From NCBI GenBank assembly GCA_013397865.1, contig VZTI01002788.1:84041-148040 (forward strand): a DNA stretch of 64,000 nucleotides, in the 5' to 3' direction. Positions within the stretch are counted from its first letter, which is position 1. Each line of letters begins with the position of its first letter. The notes beneath the pieces were generated by a model that saw only the letters and a program-made list of their open reading frames with translations, was not told where the DNA came from and searched no databases. The position numbers and the translations under genes are program-made. This stretch comes from Struthidea cinerea. Lineage: Eukaryota; Chordata; Aves; Passeriformes; Corcoracidae. This document shows, in pieces, positions 47,729-60,210 of the stretch.

Positions 47729-50700
47729 TCTCCCTTGATTTGTGTATACATGTATGGAAATTAGAGTTAGATCTAAACATAATATTATGCAGGGAAAAAT
47801 GCCCCACATATATGGATTGTGATGCTACACAAAATGTCTCTCTAAGATAGAAACGATACCAAACAATTTTTAAAAAAGTAAATAATTTTTGCATCTGAAA
47901 GGAAACTGAGTGACTCATTCAGCCCATCACCTCCTCTCCTAAATATATGGAGAACCAGGTTAGAAGTGCTCACATACACAAAATAAATGAATTAATTGAA
48001 CCTTGTTACAAACTGAGACTGAGATTTGTAATTTGATTGGAAATTAATCAGTCTGCATAGGCGTATGTTGCTCTGTTAACACCTAGCTTAAATGGATCAT
48101 CTCATCTAGAGCCCTGTTCTATTGAGAACTGATCTCTTTTGTGCAAGAGACTTATCCCAGTGCAAGCTTCCATTAATTTAATGTTATATTTCTAACATTA
48201 GAAAATACATCTGAGTTGTTTTTCATAAGTAAAATTCATTAAGTGCTAGACAATGACATTTGGAATGGAATATACATAGCCAAAATTTTCCATATTGGAA
48301 AGGAAGGGTATTTTATGAAGATACTGAGAATTCTCTAGGGATAATTTGTAGAAACACTGGGGACACATATCCAAGGTCAATCATAAAATGGTGATGTAAT
48401 GAAGAAAAGGAAAGGAGTAGAGAATTTTTACAAAGTTTCATCTCTACCTTGTTATAAAGGGACAAACATGCAAATGGGAATGCAATTCTCCCCTCCAGCA
48501 TGTTGCCAAATAATTATATGGATCACTGTATAATTACGTACATTCAAGGTTCTCCAAAAAGCTTGATTTATTCAGCATTGCAAAGACTATGCTTTTGATT
48601 CTAAAAGGTCTTTGTTTCAGTCCCCACTTACGCAATAGCTGCCATCTTGGCTGACATTTAAGGCTTGAACTAGATATAGTCACGCTAAAAGTGTAAACTG
48701 TTATAGCTTGAGCACAAGTTCCAGGGCTCTTTTGTTAGGGCTGAAATAAGCTCAGAGCATCTGCAAGATGAGCACACAAGGAGGTCTGTAGCATGCAGTC
48801 TCAAAAGTGCTGTGAGTCCTCTGAACATAAATTTTGCTTGAGCACAGTTAAACCTACTATGAGCAGTCACAGCTCCTATTGGTTTAGACAAATATAAGGT
48901 CGAAAATTGTTTCAGAAAATCATGACGACTGTCATCAACTCTGTTTTTCCTTTCTTTACAGCCATTGCTCATAGGTCAAATTCATCTCCCAGATAATGTT
49001 CCCAGAACTTAAATAACTGGCCCAAAATATTAAACTAAAAGTCAACGATGAATGGAGGTGTGAAATTTGTCCATGATTGTGATGCAAATGATGGATAATC
49101 AACAAAACTGCTGCTTTTTCGAAAATGTGTATCATCTTTGCAATGTTTTGTGAACAACTCTTTAAAGCAACAATGATCACTTATATGCTTGTGCGCTCTG
49201 ATGAGATTCAAAAGCTTGAGTACTCAGTAATTCTGTGAGGTTTGCTGCGAACTCGTGACCTGTATATTGAAAACACAGCAGGTGCTAGTCTGCAAATGAG
49301 TAACATTTCCAAATTTACATCTCATGCAATTTCTGAAATTTCTGCATAGCAAAAAAGTATATTTATTGAGATTTCCACAAACCCTTCTCCACCAGAGAAA
49401 TCAAGGACAGTATTTCTTTGACAGCAAGTGTTCCGGTTTGAACTCCTCAGGAAACACTGCTTGCATCACCAGCGCAGAGAATAGTTGAAAATCTGTAGGG
49501 AAAATGAAGATGGGTACAAAATTAATCGATTTAAAACCTAAACAAAATATAAACCTAAACAAAATGAAGATTTTCAGTAAGGCTTGTCTGCCTCAGAATA
49601 ATTTTTCTATGATATATTTTCACAGAAGAGATGGTAGAATGAATTCCATCCAAATGTAAATGGATTAAAAATTTCAAACAATAAATTGTTTCAAATAGTA
49701 TCCAGATCTGACTTCTGCACATATTCTTATTGAAAGTATTTTTATTCTTATGTTAGCTTATACAAAGAAAACCTGTAAATACATCTTTGTCACAGTACGT
49801 TGTTCTCGTTCTCCATTTTGATCTCTCACATAAGTTAAAGTACTGAAGACATTTGTAAAAGCTGACTTGAGCATTTTTTCTCTACTGGAGTCCATTGTGG
49901 TCACTGTTTGACATGCAGCTATTCTGATGAGTGAAGGTTAGAACACATGTAGGTATCAGAAGCAAGTACTTTGAAGAGAGAAGTGTCCCAGGAAAGTCCC
50001 CTTTGGCAGACAGTCATGTAAGGTAAGTCAGTAGTTCAGTATTCCTGCTAGATCCTTCAGACATGCAACTGTCTGCTCTATTATGGATAATTTTATTAAT
50101 ATATTTGTTTGTTTAAAATGCTCAACCCTCTTTTAGAACTTAAAGTTCTTCTCTTTCTTAAATATATTAGAAATGACAGTATTATGTACCTGGCAGTGGC
50201 AGCATCAATGCATTGAATATAATTTACCATAAACTTTGTACACATTAAGATGAGAAAAATAAGTTGACAAAATGCCTTCAATTTTTTACTGGAAGGTTCT
50301 TAGATACATCTGTGATAACAATTATATGAGAAACACAGGTGGATAGAAAAGAACCAGTGTTTTGGAATTGGTAGACTTTTGGTTTCCTATCGAATTAAGT
50401 TTCCTATCAAATTAAATTTCATATGTTTTATAGGTAACCTTTCTTAGCAAAAGAGTTACGCCAGAATTTTGTCTCTCCTTTTTCTATGATATAATTAATG
50501 AAATTTTACCAATATATAGGATTTGAATTAAATTTTCTGGTAGAAATAAGTATTATTTCCACTGTATAATTACACATGTGTTTCTCAATGACAACAATAT
50601 TATAACTAATGTACTAGCAAACTGTACAAGACCTAACCACGATGCTTTTTATTTTCCAGGTGTCTGAACTCAGATAGATTCATAAATCATGAATGTTGGA

Positions 50701-50895
50701 CTCTGGAGAGTTTCTTGGTAACTCTGTCATGTAATGATGCTTGGCAAGGTTAATTTTCTCTTTTAAAATCCACGTTTTAGATAGGAAACCCGTAGCATTC
50801 AAATCCAAGTAGTACTTATAATGAGCTTGGCTACTATGAAGAGAACTGAGGCCACATTTTTTTGTGGCTAACAGGGATAGAAACTTCACATATTT
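47729..50895. other. Unique AT-rich non-coding DNA
   Basis: Two small tandem pairs: AACCTAAACAAAAT at about 49535-49566 and TTTCCTATCGAATTAAG / TTTCCTATCAAATTAAA at about 50384-50418. Otherwise nothing recognised. Confidence 0.5.
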
Positions 50896-51045
50896 CACAG
50901 AATATTCTGAGTTGCAAGGGTGGCATAAGGATCACTGAATCCAGCTTTTAAGTGAGTGGCCCATACAGGGGTTGAGGCTGTGACCTGGGTTAGAGCATGT
51001 TATCAGCACCATGGTCTCGCTCGGAAACTTGACTTTCCATAGTTT
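50896..51045 (-). mobile_element. tRNA-Ile-derived SINE with CR1 tail (TguSINE1-like)
   Basis: Read on the minus strand, the 5' head resembles tRNA-Ile: CCATGGTGCTGATAACATGC (the native tRNA has GTGGTGCTAATAACGC), then a degenerate B box before CCCCTGTATGGGCCACTCAC (native ...GATCCCCGTACGGGCCA). It continues TTAAAAGCTGGATTCAGTGA TCCTTATG and ends CAACTCAGAATATTCTGTG, the CR1-X-like tail. Compared with the tRNA, about 8-10 extra bases separate the anticodon loop from the B box. The 5' boundary is uncertain. The family is known from passerines and is thought to be moved by CR1 enzymes. Confidence 0.85.
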
Positions 51046-52649
51046 TCTGCATGTTTTCATCAGACTTACCAGGGTTTTATTTGTGCAAGGGTTTTATACA
51101 TGCATAAGGCTTGAGATGAGTGAGAAAAATGCACACCAAGCTTTGTTGCTTGTGTGAGTTAAAGGACTGAAAGAAGTCCTGGTTTTCTCACGTCAGCTTA
51201 AGGTGAGCTCTGCATTTTCTCCCCTTTTTTCCCCTGTCTTAACCTGGACTTACAGATGCCACGTCACAGAATATCGTTTAATGCTTTTCACTGTTATCTA
51301 AGGGTGTTATAGACAAGCATTCCCTTAATTTCATGATGACTGGGAGAGAATATGGCACATGCTTGTCCAAATCTGTAAGTGGTTGTTAGTGGAATACTCC
51401 TGTTGTGTGGTGTTTCCTGCCAGTATGCACTGCTGTTCATCACCATGCCTCATCATCCTGAGAGGTCTGCTGGGCAACAAATGGCCTGCATGGTCACGGA
51501 CTGCAAGCCAGACTGCAACACTGTCCTAGCAAATTCCAGATGTGGCAGTCTTTCAATCAGTTTTATTACAGTTATTATTATGGAATAATTGACATCCCCA
51601 CATAAAGTCAAGGGCCCTTCTTGCCTGGTATCTGGTCTCTGAAAATGACCAGCAGAAAAAGAAAGCTAAAATAGGAGGAGTGTTAAAGACAGGGCATGTA
51701 CAGAATTATTATTTTCCTGCTATAACATTTTGGTTTCTAGCATTCTTCTGACCAACTTCTCAAGCAGACTTACTTAATAGCCAGTAATGTCTTTATCCTT
51801 CACAAATTTTTTCCGTGTATTTTTTTCTTTTGCTAGCACACCATAATATGGCAGTGAATTTCATAAGAGAATGACATGCTTTTTAAAATTGTTTTCAGTT
51901 GGCTTCATAATTATTTCATTGGTTCATTTTTACATTGTGTGAAATACTGAATCATTGTTTCCTGGTTGCCTACATGACAATATTTGCATCCTCTTTTTAT
52001 CCTGTCTTATGTTCTTTCAGCTGTCAGACAAATAACTTTTAAAATATCTATATACAAAAATATCTTTCTCCAGAAGATTTGCCGAAGACACACTGAAAAA
52101 GTCTGGACTTTTAAGAGATAAGATAGTAATTTTCAGAGAGAAATGAATTCTCTATCAATTCAGTAGGCCTGCTGTTTTTCTGAAATGGAGCATGTTCTTT
52201 GCAAGTCTGTGAAAGGCAGTTTCTCTAGCTGGATATTCTGAAGCCACTGTTTCTTGATCCATGTCTAACATTATATGATCTCACCATGCCAAGATATTTC
52301 TATTGAATAAAAATTTCTGGTACAGAGGATATTGCAATAGTGAAAGCAGTCATACTGTTCAAATTTGTTATATAGTACTCAAAAATAATTGCATTTGTCC
52401 CTTGTCACATTCCTGTGCAGTCAAGTATTGATGAAAACTGCAACCCAAACGCTATGTATCGTCATGTCTCTTTAGGACTATTTTAGATGGAAGAAACTTG
52501 GATTAAAAAAAAAAAAAAAATCCTTTCTTCTGCCTATCTTGCTGACTCCCTCCTATTATGTCTGTTCTAATTTTACTGATAATAGTTACCTATGAGGATG
52601 GAAGTCTTGCAGACCTGTGCTTTCTCAGACTTAAGAGAAGGTTAAAGGC
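51046..52649. other. Unique non-coding DNA
   Basis: An A run at about 52505-52520. No gene or repeat recognised. Confidence 0.5.
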
Positions 52650-52967
52650 AGAACTCTAGGCCAAGCCATCCACAGCTACGTAGTGGGAGGCTGTAAGGAA
52701 AATGAGCCCAGACTGTTCTTGGAGTTGCACATGGGAAGATGGAGAGGCAATGGAGAAAAGCTGGCACATAGGGAATTCTGAATAGATGTAAGGATAGATT
52801 CTAACCCCACCCATACCAAAAAGGAATGTTCACGGAGCTACATCCTTGAGATACTTAAAACTTTGATAAACAATTCTTGGAATAGTCAGTTTTAACTGGG
52901 CTTTCATTGAGCTGAACTACTCAGGTAATTTCCAAGCTCTATGATTGTATAATTTTATGATTGTGCA
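52650..52967 (+). mobile_element. Old CR1 LINE 3' fragment
   Basis: Diverged plus-strand CR1: CCCAGACTGTTCTTGGAGTT, GCACATGGGAAGATGGAGAG GCAATGG, CATAGGGAATTCTGAATAGA, then CTTGAGATACTTAAAACTTT, GGGCTTTCATTGAGC and a decayed tail CTCTATGATTGTATAATTTT ATGATTG. The spacing matches the older CR1-C/D type, similar to the fragment at 25141. Confidence 0.8.
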
Positions 52968-53267
52968 TGCCTCCCCGATGCAACTTCTGACCACAGCTGA
53001 GCCGTAAATGAGTTCCACATATTCTTATGTAACAGCAGGGGGTGACAGTTTCTTGTAGTTGAGGAATAATGATTTACATGATGCATAAAAGACGTTTCTT
53101 ACAAAAAGAAAGTGAAGGGAATCAAGATGACCCCATCTTCTCATTACATCTGGGAGAAGAAAAGCATACACTTGGATAATTAGAATTTAACAGAGATTTC
53201 AAAGAAAGCCCCGTAAGGGATTGAGGGAAAAGCAGCTTGTTGTATTCAAATGAGTGTTTTAAGGCAC

Positions 53268-53418
53268 ATAACACTGTGTCCAATTCCAGGCTCCCTGGGA
53301 CAAGAGCGATGTGGAGTTCTTGGAGTGGGTCCAGTGGAGGGCAACAAAGATAATGACAGGACTGAAGCATCTCTCTTATGTGGAAAGGTTGAGGGAGCTG
53401 GGGATATTCAGTTGTTCC
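53268..53418 (+). mobile_element. CR1 LINE internal fragment lacking its 3' end
   Basis: ACACTGTGTCCAATTCCAGG CTCCC, GAGCGATGTGGAGTTCTTGG, GTGGAGGGCAACAAAGATAA, AAGCATCTCTCTTATGTGGA and GAGGGAGCTGGGGATATTCA are consecutive CR1 ORF2 blocks. They stop abruptly at about 53418, without the ORF2 end, 3' UTR or tail. Since CR1 copies start from the 3' end, the missing part must have been lost by later deletion or rearrangement. Confidence 0.88.
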
Positions 53419-56400
53419 AATCAACTATATGTATGTTCAATTCAAAACAGCTGCTTAAGAATAGACAAGTGTTACTTGCTGGTTGTCCAAATTTTTGGAA
53501 GAATCTGGTGAGGAAAGAGAGGACTAATATAAACAATATTTTCCAGGTAAAATTCTGTCCCTTGCACAGATATCTGAAGGCTGAGGAACTTGAGGAAGAA
53601 GGCGCATGTATGACTCTATCAAAAAGCTGACACGTGTTCCCAAACTTTCCTGTATTTTTTTCCTCCCTATAACAGAGCAGCACACACACCCCTCCTGTAT
53701 ATATTGCTATTAGCATCTTAAGGTTTTGGATCACAAAAACTTTTAATAAAGTCATGCAAGGCTTACAGTTTAAAAACAATAACTGACAATTGTCCACTTA
53801 GGGGGTTAGAAAGCTGCCTTGAGAATGTAAAGTACACCACCAATCATATCTTTGTTATTTAATGGAGAGCTACTGTAATTTAGTTGCTACAACTGTCACG
53901 TAATGGGCCACAGTAAATTCACTTGAGAAAAGAAGACCAAAGGCAGGATATATACCGCTGCAATAGCTCTGAAGGTCCTAAATTCATATTTTCCTGTAAT
54001 GGAAAAGAGGTTTTTCAACTCATTTTCCTTTCCAAAGCCTAAATTCTCCTGACTGAATAAACCATCACTCGTAAATCCACTTTGACAAACAAGGAGGCAA
54101 GTGTATGTACATGAAATATAGATTTAATAAATATTCCCCATATATAGGGAAACCGCTGGTGTGTGTATAGCCTACTGGTGTTCTGTCGTGGATTTTCCAA
54201 AAAAGTATGATTGGTAATGTGTCATTCATTCTGGTAAGATTCCTGACAACTGGCTTTGTTACCACATTTCAGTATTGGTTTGTTTTTGGTTTTTTTTCTG
54301 GTAAACTAAAACACTCAGAGGCCTGTATTCATGAAAACAGTGGAGAGACACACCTCAGAATCAAAAGATTGATTGCAAGCTGCATTCAGTGCTGGAGGAA
54401 AGGTTGAAATATTTCTTATATTAAGCAGCCTTTTTAGCTATGCCTAATTCCAAAGTTTCCTCAGCTTATTAACTCACAGGTCCACTAGCACCTTTCAATC
54501 ATTAATGCAAGAATAAAACAATGTGGACTTTTTTGGACTGCTGAAGCTCTGTCAGCTCATTCTGCATGTCTGTATACCTAGGTTTGAGCCCAGAACCTCA
54601 ATCATTGAACACTTTATTAAAGAAAAGAGAATGGAGCTCTTTCTTCTTCTCCAGACTGTAAGTGTTCAGCTGAACTATTCAATAATATAGCACTTTTATT
54701 ATTCACTGTGTGATTTGTGCTTATATTATTACACATTATTGTTGCACAATTAATCATAGTGACGTTAGTTAGTAATAGAGAGAACTGAAGTTCTGAATAG
54801 ACCTGTTTCAAAATATTATTCTTATGTTAGAAACGATTTTTTTACTATCATCTTATCAACATTTGTCAGTAAAAAATATCTTAAACAAATATTTATCTTT
54901 GAAAGAGCTGCAATATTATACAAAAGTCCACCATATAATTACTTTTAGATTTATAATTAAAATAGTGGAATTTTCAATGAAGGTGGGAATTTTTCTAAGG
55001 GCAGGAAAGGGGAAAAAAGAGGAAATCTTTCATTCTTCACAGTGCTAAGAAAGCTTTGGCAATGTATTTCTTCTTTAATAATCTTGCCATCTTGCAACAG
55101 ATGCAGGAGAGTTTAGTTTATGGAGCAATTTAATAAATAGGTCTGGAACCCAAATTTCTACCATTTCCTGTGTTTTTATTTGGCATAGATCAACATTACT
55201 CTTATGCACATACTCCGTCATAAATGCAATCCTATCTCACTTTACTCTTTAGAAGTAGGTTACACTTTGTATGAAAGAATGCAGTTTGCCTTATTCCCAT
55301 TTTATGCTAATTTTGTTCAAATTCTACCTCAAAGGCCAGTGTCTCCCTGTAAACAACCTACCATATTCTGGTATTAATGTGCAATTTGAGATGCACCAGT
55401 GTTTGCCTGTATATTAAAGCTGGATTATTTTAAATAATACCCCATTCCAATTAGTATGAAAGATTATTTACCTGTCTTGACTTTACAGAGCTGGGATTGC
55501 GAAAGAGGTTACCATTAATGTGAGGTACAATTAGGGCTAATCAGGAACAAGTAAAATTTATCACTTTGCAAGAGTGATGATGATTTACAATTGGGATGCT
55601 ATTGAATTTTGCCTTTCATCACAGTTTCGGAGTTTAAAATAAAAAGGTATAGAAACATGTTGTCTTATTAAGTAAACCAAGCACACGCCTGTAAAATAAA
55701 TCTGTTTTCTGGAAAAAAGGGCACCTAAAAAAAAAAGTCTTGCAACTCAATTTGTGTAGTATGAAGGACACTTATCTTATTCACGAGACCATTTTTTTCC
55801 CTCTGAATATAGACATAAAAGATATTACAATTTCCAATCTACTTGCAGTGTAATTGATTCTTTGATGTCCATTTTCTGTGTTACAAACATTAAACAACTT
55901 GTCTGCAGGTCAGTGATGATTTTTATTTTAGTGGGAGGTTATATTATGTTTTTCTGTGTAATTGATGAAAGCTTTCACTTATTTATTTATTTATAATCTT
56001 GAAACTTCAGTGTATGACCTAAAATCCTATGCTTGCTTTGAAGGACTATGACTTTTGAAGACACCTGATTTGATTAGGTTATTTTGTTTTCTTTATATCA
56101 GAAAGATATAGAAATTTTGTGGGACTATGTGAACAAAGCCATTGGGAAACTAAACCAACCAAATTATACAAATCAATTTTTGGAAGGAAGGATTAGTCTG
56201 GATAAATAAGAGATGATCAACATTTTTTTTTGTGTTATATAAGAAATGAAAACTGAAAAATATTGAAACATTTCCTGTCCTGAGTAATATTAAGAAGTCA
56301 GCACTTTGAGAGGTCTTTTCCTAATTTAAAATATGCAGACAAAAAAGTCTTGTGTCTATCAAACAATTTAAACATTAATATTTTGTCTTGACCTTCAGTA

Positions 56401-58788
56401 CTTTTGTGCAATATTTCACCTAATTTTGAGTAAAAGCAATTTCTTATAGGAAATTTTCAGTTTGGCAACATCAAAATGCAATATCTGAAACATTTATTTC
56501 CAAAAATGTACTTAACAAAGAAATTTCACCTGAATCCTAGCTGTTCTTTACCAAAAAAAAAAAAACGGAAAACAGAACCAAAAGAACGAGAGAAAGTTTA
56601 AACACTCATTCCTCTTTTTTAGGACTGCACAAAAAAATGGTATGATAAATAACAAGCAAATCATTATTAGAATGTGCATTTTCCTAAGAAGACAACTCTC
56701 TGATATTATATTTAAAGCAAATGTAACAAAAAGATTTGATTTCTAGGATATAAAGTGTTAATTTTCATTTGATATGGAAACTCTCTTCAAAGGAAAAATC
56801 ACATTTTTCCATTGCTTTCAGGTTTATCAAACGGAGTGGATAGTTCCTGTAAAATTCAAAGGAGAAGAACAGCATTTCGATTGATGTCAGGAAGCTCTTG
56901 TTTTTGGTGGTATCGAGGACAAATCATCACGTTGCTAAAAGCCTGGTTAGGCTATTATCATGACTGAAGTATTAAGTCACTGTAAATGGTTTGCTTAGCC
57001 AGGCATAGTAAATAACAACAACAACAATAATAATAAACCCCACAAAAAAATGTGAGACAAATTATGCTATGTCAAAGAGCCTGTGATCTGAAAGTTAGTC
57101 CTATATAACAGGATTATGTAAGTACTAAATTATTTTTTGTGTTCATTTGATTTTTTTTTCTTTTTACTTTAGTCTACTTGTAGCCTGCTATTTCATTGTG
57201 GATCTTGGAAAACCATGGATGCACTTGTTAGAAACTACCCCTATGATTTCCTGGAAGACAAATACAGTATTTTTATAGTCATCAGTCGTAAGCAAAGTTA
57301 CCAGCGAATGAAAGCCAAGAAGAAGAACCTAAACTACCAAATTAATGTTACAGAATTCCTTTAATATGGTTCCACAATATAAGAAAGGAAAAGCGTTCTG
57401 TTATGTAGGCTTCAGACTCAGATGCGTGTGTCGGTGGTGGTCCAAGCCTTGTAAATATCTGACAATCATCGGTAATGTTCAAGCACACAACAGTTCCTAG
57501 ATTTCAGCAGGACATTTAATGGCAAGATAGTAGTGAATATTGAACTATTTTGTCTAGGTACCAGTCGTTTCTCTTAGCAGACAGAACAGAGCATAGAGTG
57601 AGAATACCTGCAATATAAACAGATGTGGTTCTGAGAATATCTGGTTAATGCCTCTTCAAGATTAGGATGAGGAACAGAAATAGCACATTAAACAACTTAT
57701 TCTGAAGTTCTCCAGGTGTTCCTGCTGGAATTTTCCTTTTGGGCACAGCCATAAGTTCCAGACCACAGGAGACAATAGGTTGTTTCCAGGCTTCCATATG
57801 TCATGGACACACAGTTCAAGCTCCACGTGACGCTCTGTGCCTAAACCTCTTGACCAAGGCATCAGAGCTACTGAAGAACAGGACCAATGTAACATACTGC
57901 TTGATAAATTTTATTCCTGATGATTTCTTCTTTGGAAGTATGAAAACATGGTGAGTGGCTTTCTACGGTGAGGAAGTAAATTGATTATGAACTGGAGTTT
58001 TGTCTACCAACAATTTTTAATATGTAATCTTGTCATGAGTGAACTAAAGTCATTAATAATACAGTAAGCAAAATGTGCTACAGTTAACCTTAAATTATAA
58101 CTTACAAAGAGCGTTCTTGCAGTTTCTGCTATGATTTATGGGCTCAGTTTATTCTATGCAAATTCATGCACAGTTTCTAATAAGAGGGAGGAGGAAAGAT
58201 AAAAGAGCCCTGAATATTTTATAAGCTTTTTCCACTTACCTTAATTTAGAAATATGAAGCTGAATATGTAAGTAGAGAATAATTACCTATTACTAATCTC
58301 CCACATAGTTTATCTATTTCAGACCTGAACATCCTGAGCAATGCAAAACATAACTGTTTTACTACCTGTACCACTGTAAATATGATAATTAGGTATACTT
58401 CAGTGCTAGTTTTTGCTGATACATGAGAAGATAGATGCTGTAATATAATCAGGCAGTGCTTCGCTATTGTTTTATATCCCTTTTAAAAATAATATGCCTG
58501 CTGTTCAGTATTTCATTCATTGGACACAGTAAAGTTAACTTTTAAGAGGATGATGCCCTAGATAAGTTCCTTGAGCATGCTTTTCCAGATGTGATCCTTA
58601 AATTTTAGAGATGGTGTAACAAATTTGGGATTGTCGTAGAAATCCTTGCAAACAGCTGCACCAGAACTCAGTACTCTGTGCTCTGCGACACAAGTTCGTC
58701 AGTAGCCAGTACTCATTTGTGGCCTTGACTCATAAGGGCACTTGGGCACCTTGGTGGTGTGTTAGTTGGATAAAACAGAGCAATGTGC
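53419..58788. other. Unique AT-rich non-coding DNA
   Basis: No dispersed repeats recognised. (AAC)n/(AAT)n occurs at about 57011-57036 and an A run at about 56551-56563. The segment 55430-55640 has TAATTAG-type cores (ACAATTAGGGCTAATCAGG) and little low-complexity sequence, and could be a conserved non-coding element. A weak terminal-exon candidate at 57173-57364 is listed separately. Confidence 0.5.
57173..57364 (+). CDS. Weak candidate terminal exon (unidentified)
   Basis: A long polypyrimidine tract ending TTTTTACTTTAG (57172) precedes 63 open codons to TAA at 57362-57364. They include an internal Met (57215) and a strongly basic stretch, RKQSYQRMKAKKKNL. I know no family with this sequence, no upstream partner exon is identified and no AATAAA follows closely. 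Sixty open codons behind a T-rich acceptor occur often by chance, so this is a low-confidence entry. Confidence 0.12.
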   Translation, partial: STCSLLFHCGSWKTMDALVRNYPYDFLEDKYSIFIVISRKQSYQRMKAKKKNLNYQINVTEFL

Positions 58789-59056
58789 CACAGAATCATA
58801 GAATCACAGAATCATTTAGGCTGGAAAGGATCTTCAGTTCAACCTGTGACTGGTCACTTTGCCAATTAAACCATAGCATTAAGTGCCACATCCAGTTGTT
58901 TCTTGAACAAGTCCAGGAGTGGTGACTCCACTACTTCCCTGGGCAGCCCATTCCAAGCCCTGACCACCCTTTCAGTGAAGAAACTCTTCCTGATGTCCAA
59001 TCTGAACCTCTTGTGGTGCACTTTGAGGTTACGTCCCCTTGTTCTGTCGAGAGTTG
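58789..59056 (-). mobile_element. CR1 LINE 3' fragment, Y/J-like, ORF2 end open
   Basis: Inverted: doubled tail CAGAATCATAGAATCACAGA ATCATTTAGGCTGGAAAGGA, then CCACATCCAGTTGTTTCTTG, GGGCAGCCCATTCCAAGCCC TGACCACC, and CTTCCTGATGTCCAATCTGA. The minus strand keeps the ORF2 C-terminus open: FRLDIRKSFFTERVV, then WNGLPREVVESPLLDLF and a stop after ALNAMV at 58866. About 270 bp remain. Confidence 0.94.
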
Positions 59057-59854
59057 CTCTAAAAGAGCAGAATGCAAACCTCCTTCCAGTCTGTTCCTCT
59101 TGTTTCTGAAATGTAATTAGAAAACTGCTGAGGAAGAAAGGAAGAAGAGGAAGAGAGACACTCCTGGTTTGTCTAAGATTACAGTGAGCCATCTTTATAC
59201 TGAATTTTGTTTTTCATTAGTTAACAAAATAGACAAAATATTTTTCTGTTATCTCCACTCCCAGCTATCACAATAAATTAAGATCAAATCACAAAAGGCA
59301 AATAGACATCCTTCAGTCACAGAAGAAAAAAAGTTCTTTTCCTGTAAATCATCTTGTATTGCATTGTCACCCCTCTTCCAAACTGTTTGCCACTGTCTGT
59401 TTTTCATGCACTTGCGTATCTACCTAAAGCATACAAAGACCAAGAGCAATCTCCCAGGTGGACCTTAGGTATGCAGTAGTGTTTAGCTTTTAAAAGACCA
59501 ATAGCTGTCTTTTCTGGTTTGAGTTTCATGGGCTTAAGTAGCATTGTTTCCCACCCTTAGCTGCCTCACCAACACAAGATTATGATTTACTTTGTGACAC
59601 ATTCTGATATTTAGATCCTGCCTAAACCCTGATAGGGTCCCCAAGGTGGATTTTCTTTTACTTCTCTCATCTCTGAATCTGGAGCCAGAACTGTTTGTCT
59701 AAACAGTGATGCTGATCTCTCAAAAGTCAGCAAGGAATATCTGGATCAGATCCATCTTAACTTTATTAAGGAAAAGGCAAGAACCCTCAGTTTGGAACTG
59801 CTCTTACTGTGACATGTCCTAAAACCAGGACCTATATCACCATCATGTGAAATG
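59057..59854. other. Unique non-coding DNA between two CR1 elements
   Basis: Nothing recognised. The minus frame entering from the CR1 at 58789-59056 continues open to about 59192 by chance. Confidence 0.5.
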
Positions 59855-60210
59855 TGGCTGAGGGAGATGGGGTTATTCAGCCTAGAGAAAAGGGGGCTCA
59901 GAGGCAGTATATCACTCTTTTCAACTATCTGAAAGAATAACCAGAGATAAGAGGACATAGCCTCAGGCTGCACCAGGGGAGGTTCAGGCTGGACACCAGG
60001 AAGAATTTCTTCACTGAAAGGGTGTTCAGGTATTAGAATGGGCTGCCCAGGAAAGTGATGGAGACACCACCCCTGAACTTGTTGAAGAAGTGATTGGTCA
60101 CAGCACTCAGTGCTATGGTTTACTTGAAGAAGATTATGTGTTACAGGTTGGACTTGATGATCCTGGAGGTCTTTTCTAGTCTTGATGATTCTATGATTTT
60201 ATGATCCTAT
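59855..60210 (+). mobile_element. CR1 LINE, 5'-truncated, Y/J-like
   Basis: GGCTGAGGGAGATGGGGTTA, CTAGAGAAAAGGGGGCTCAG, CAGGGGAGGTTCAGGCTGGA, GAAGAATTTCTTCACTGAAA GGGTG, GGGCTGCCCAGGAAAGTGAT, TTGGACTTGATGATCCTGGA GGTCTTTTC and the tail GATGATTCTATGATTTTATG. It lies opposite in orientation to the related copy at 58789, 0.8 kb away. Confidence 0.94.

Noticed and set aside
53408..53797. 129-codon minus-strand frame
   Set aside because: It includes a serine run from simple sequence, overlaps a CR1 edge and has no domain.
58866..59192. 108-codon minus-strand frame as a host gene
   Set aside because: Its C-terminal half is the CR1 ORF2 end (FRLDIRKSFFTERVV...); the rest is chance extension into unique DNA.
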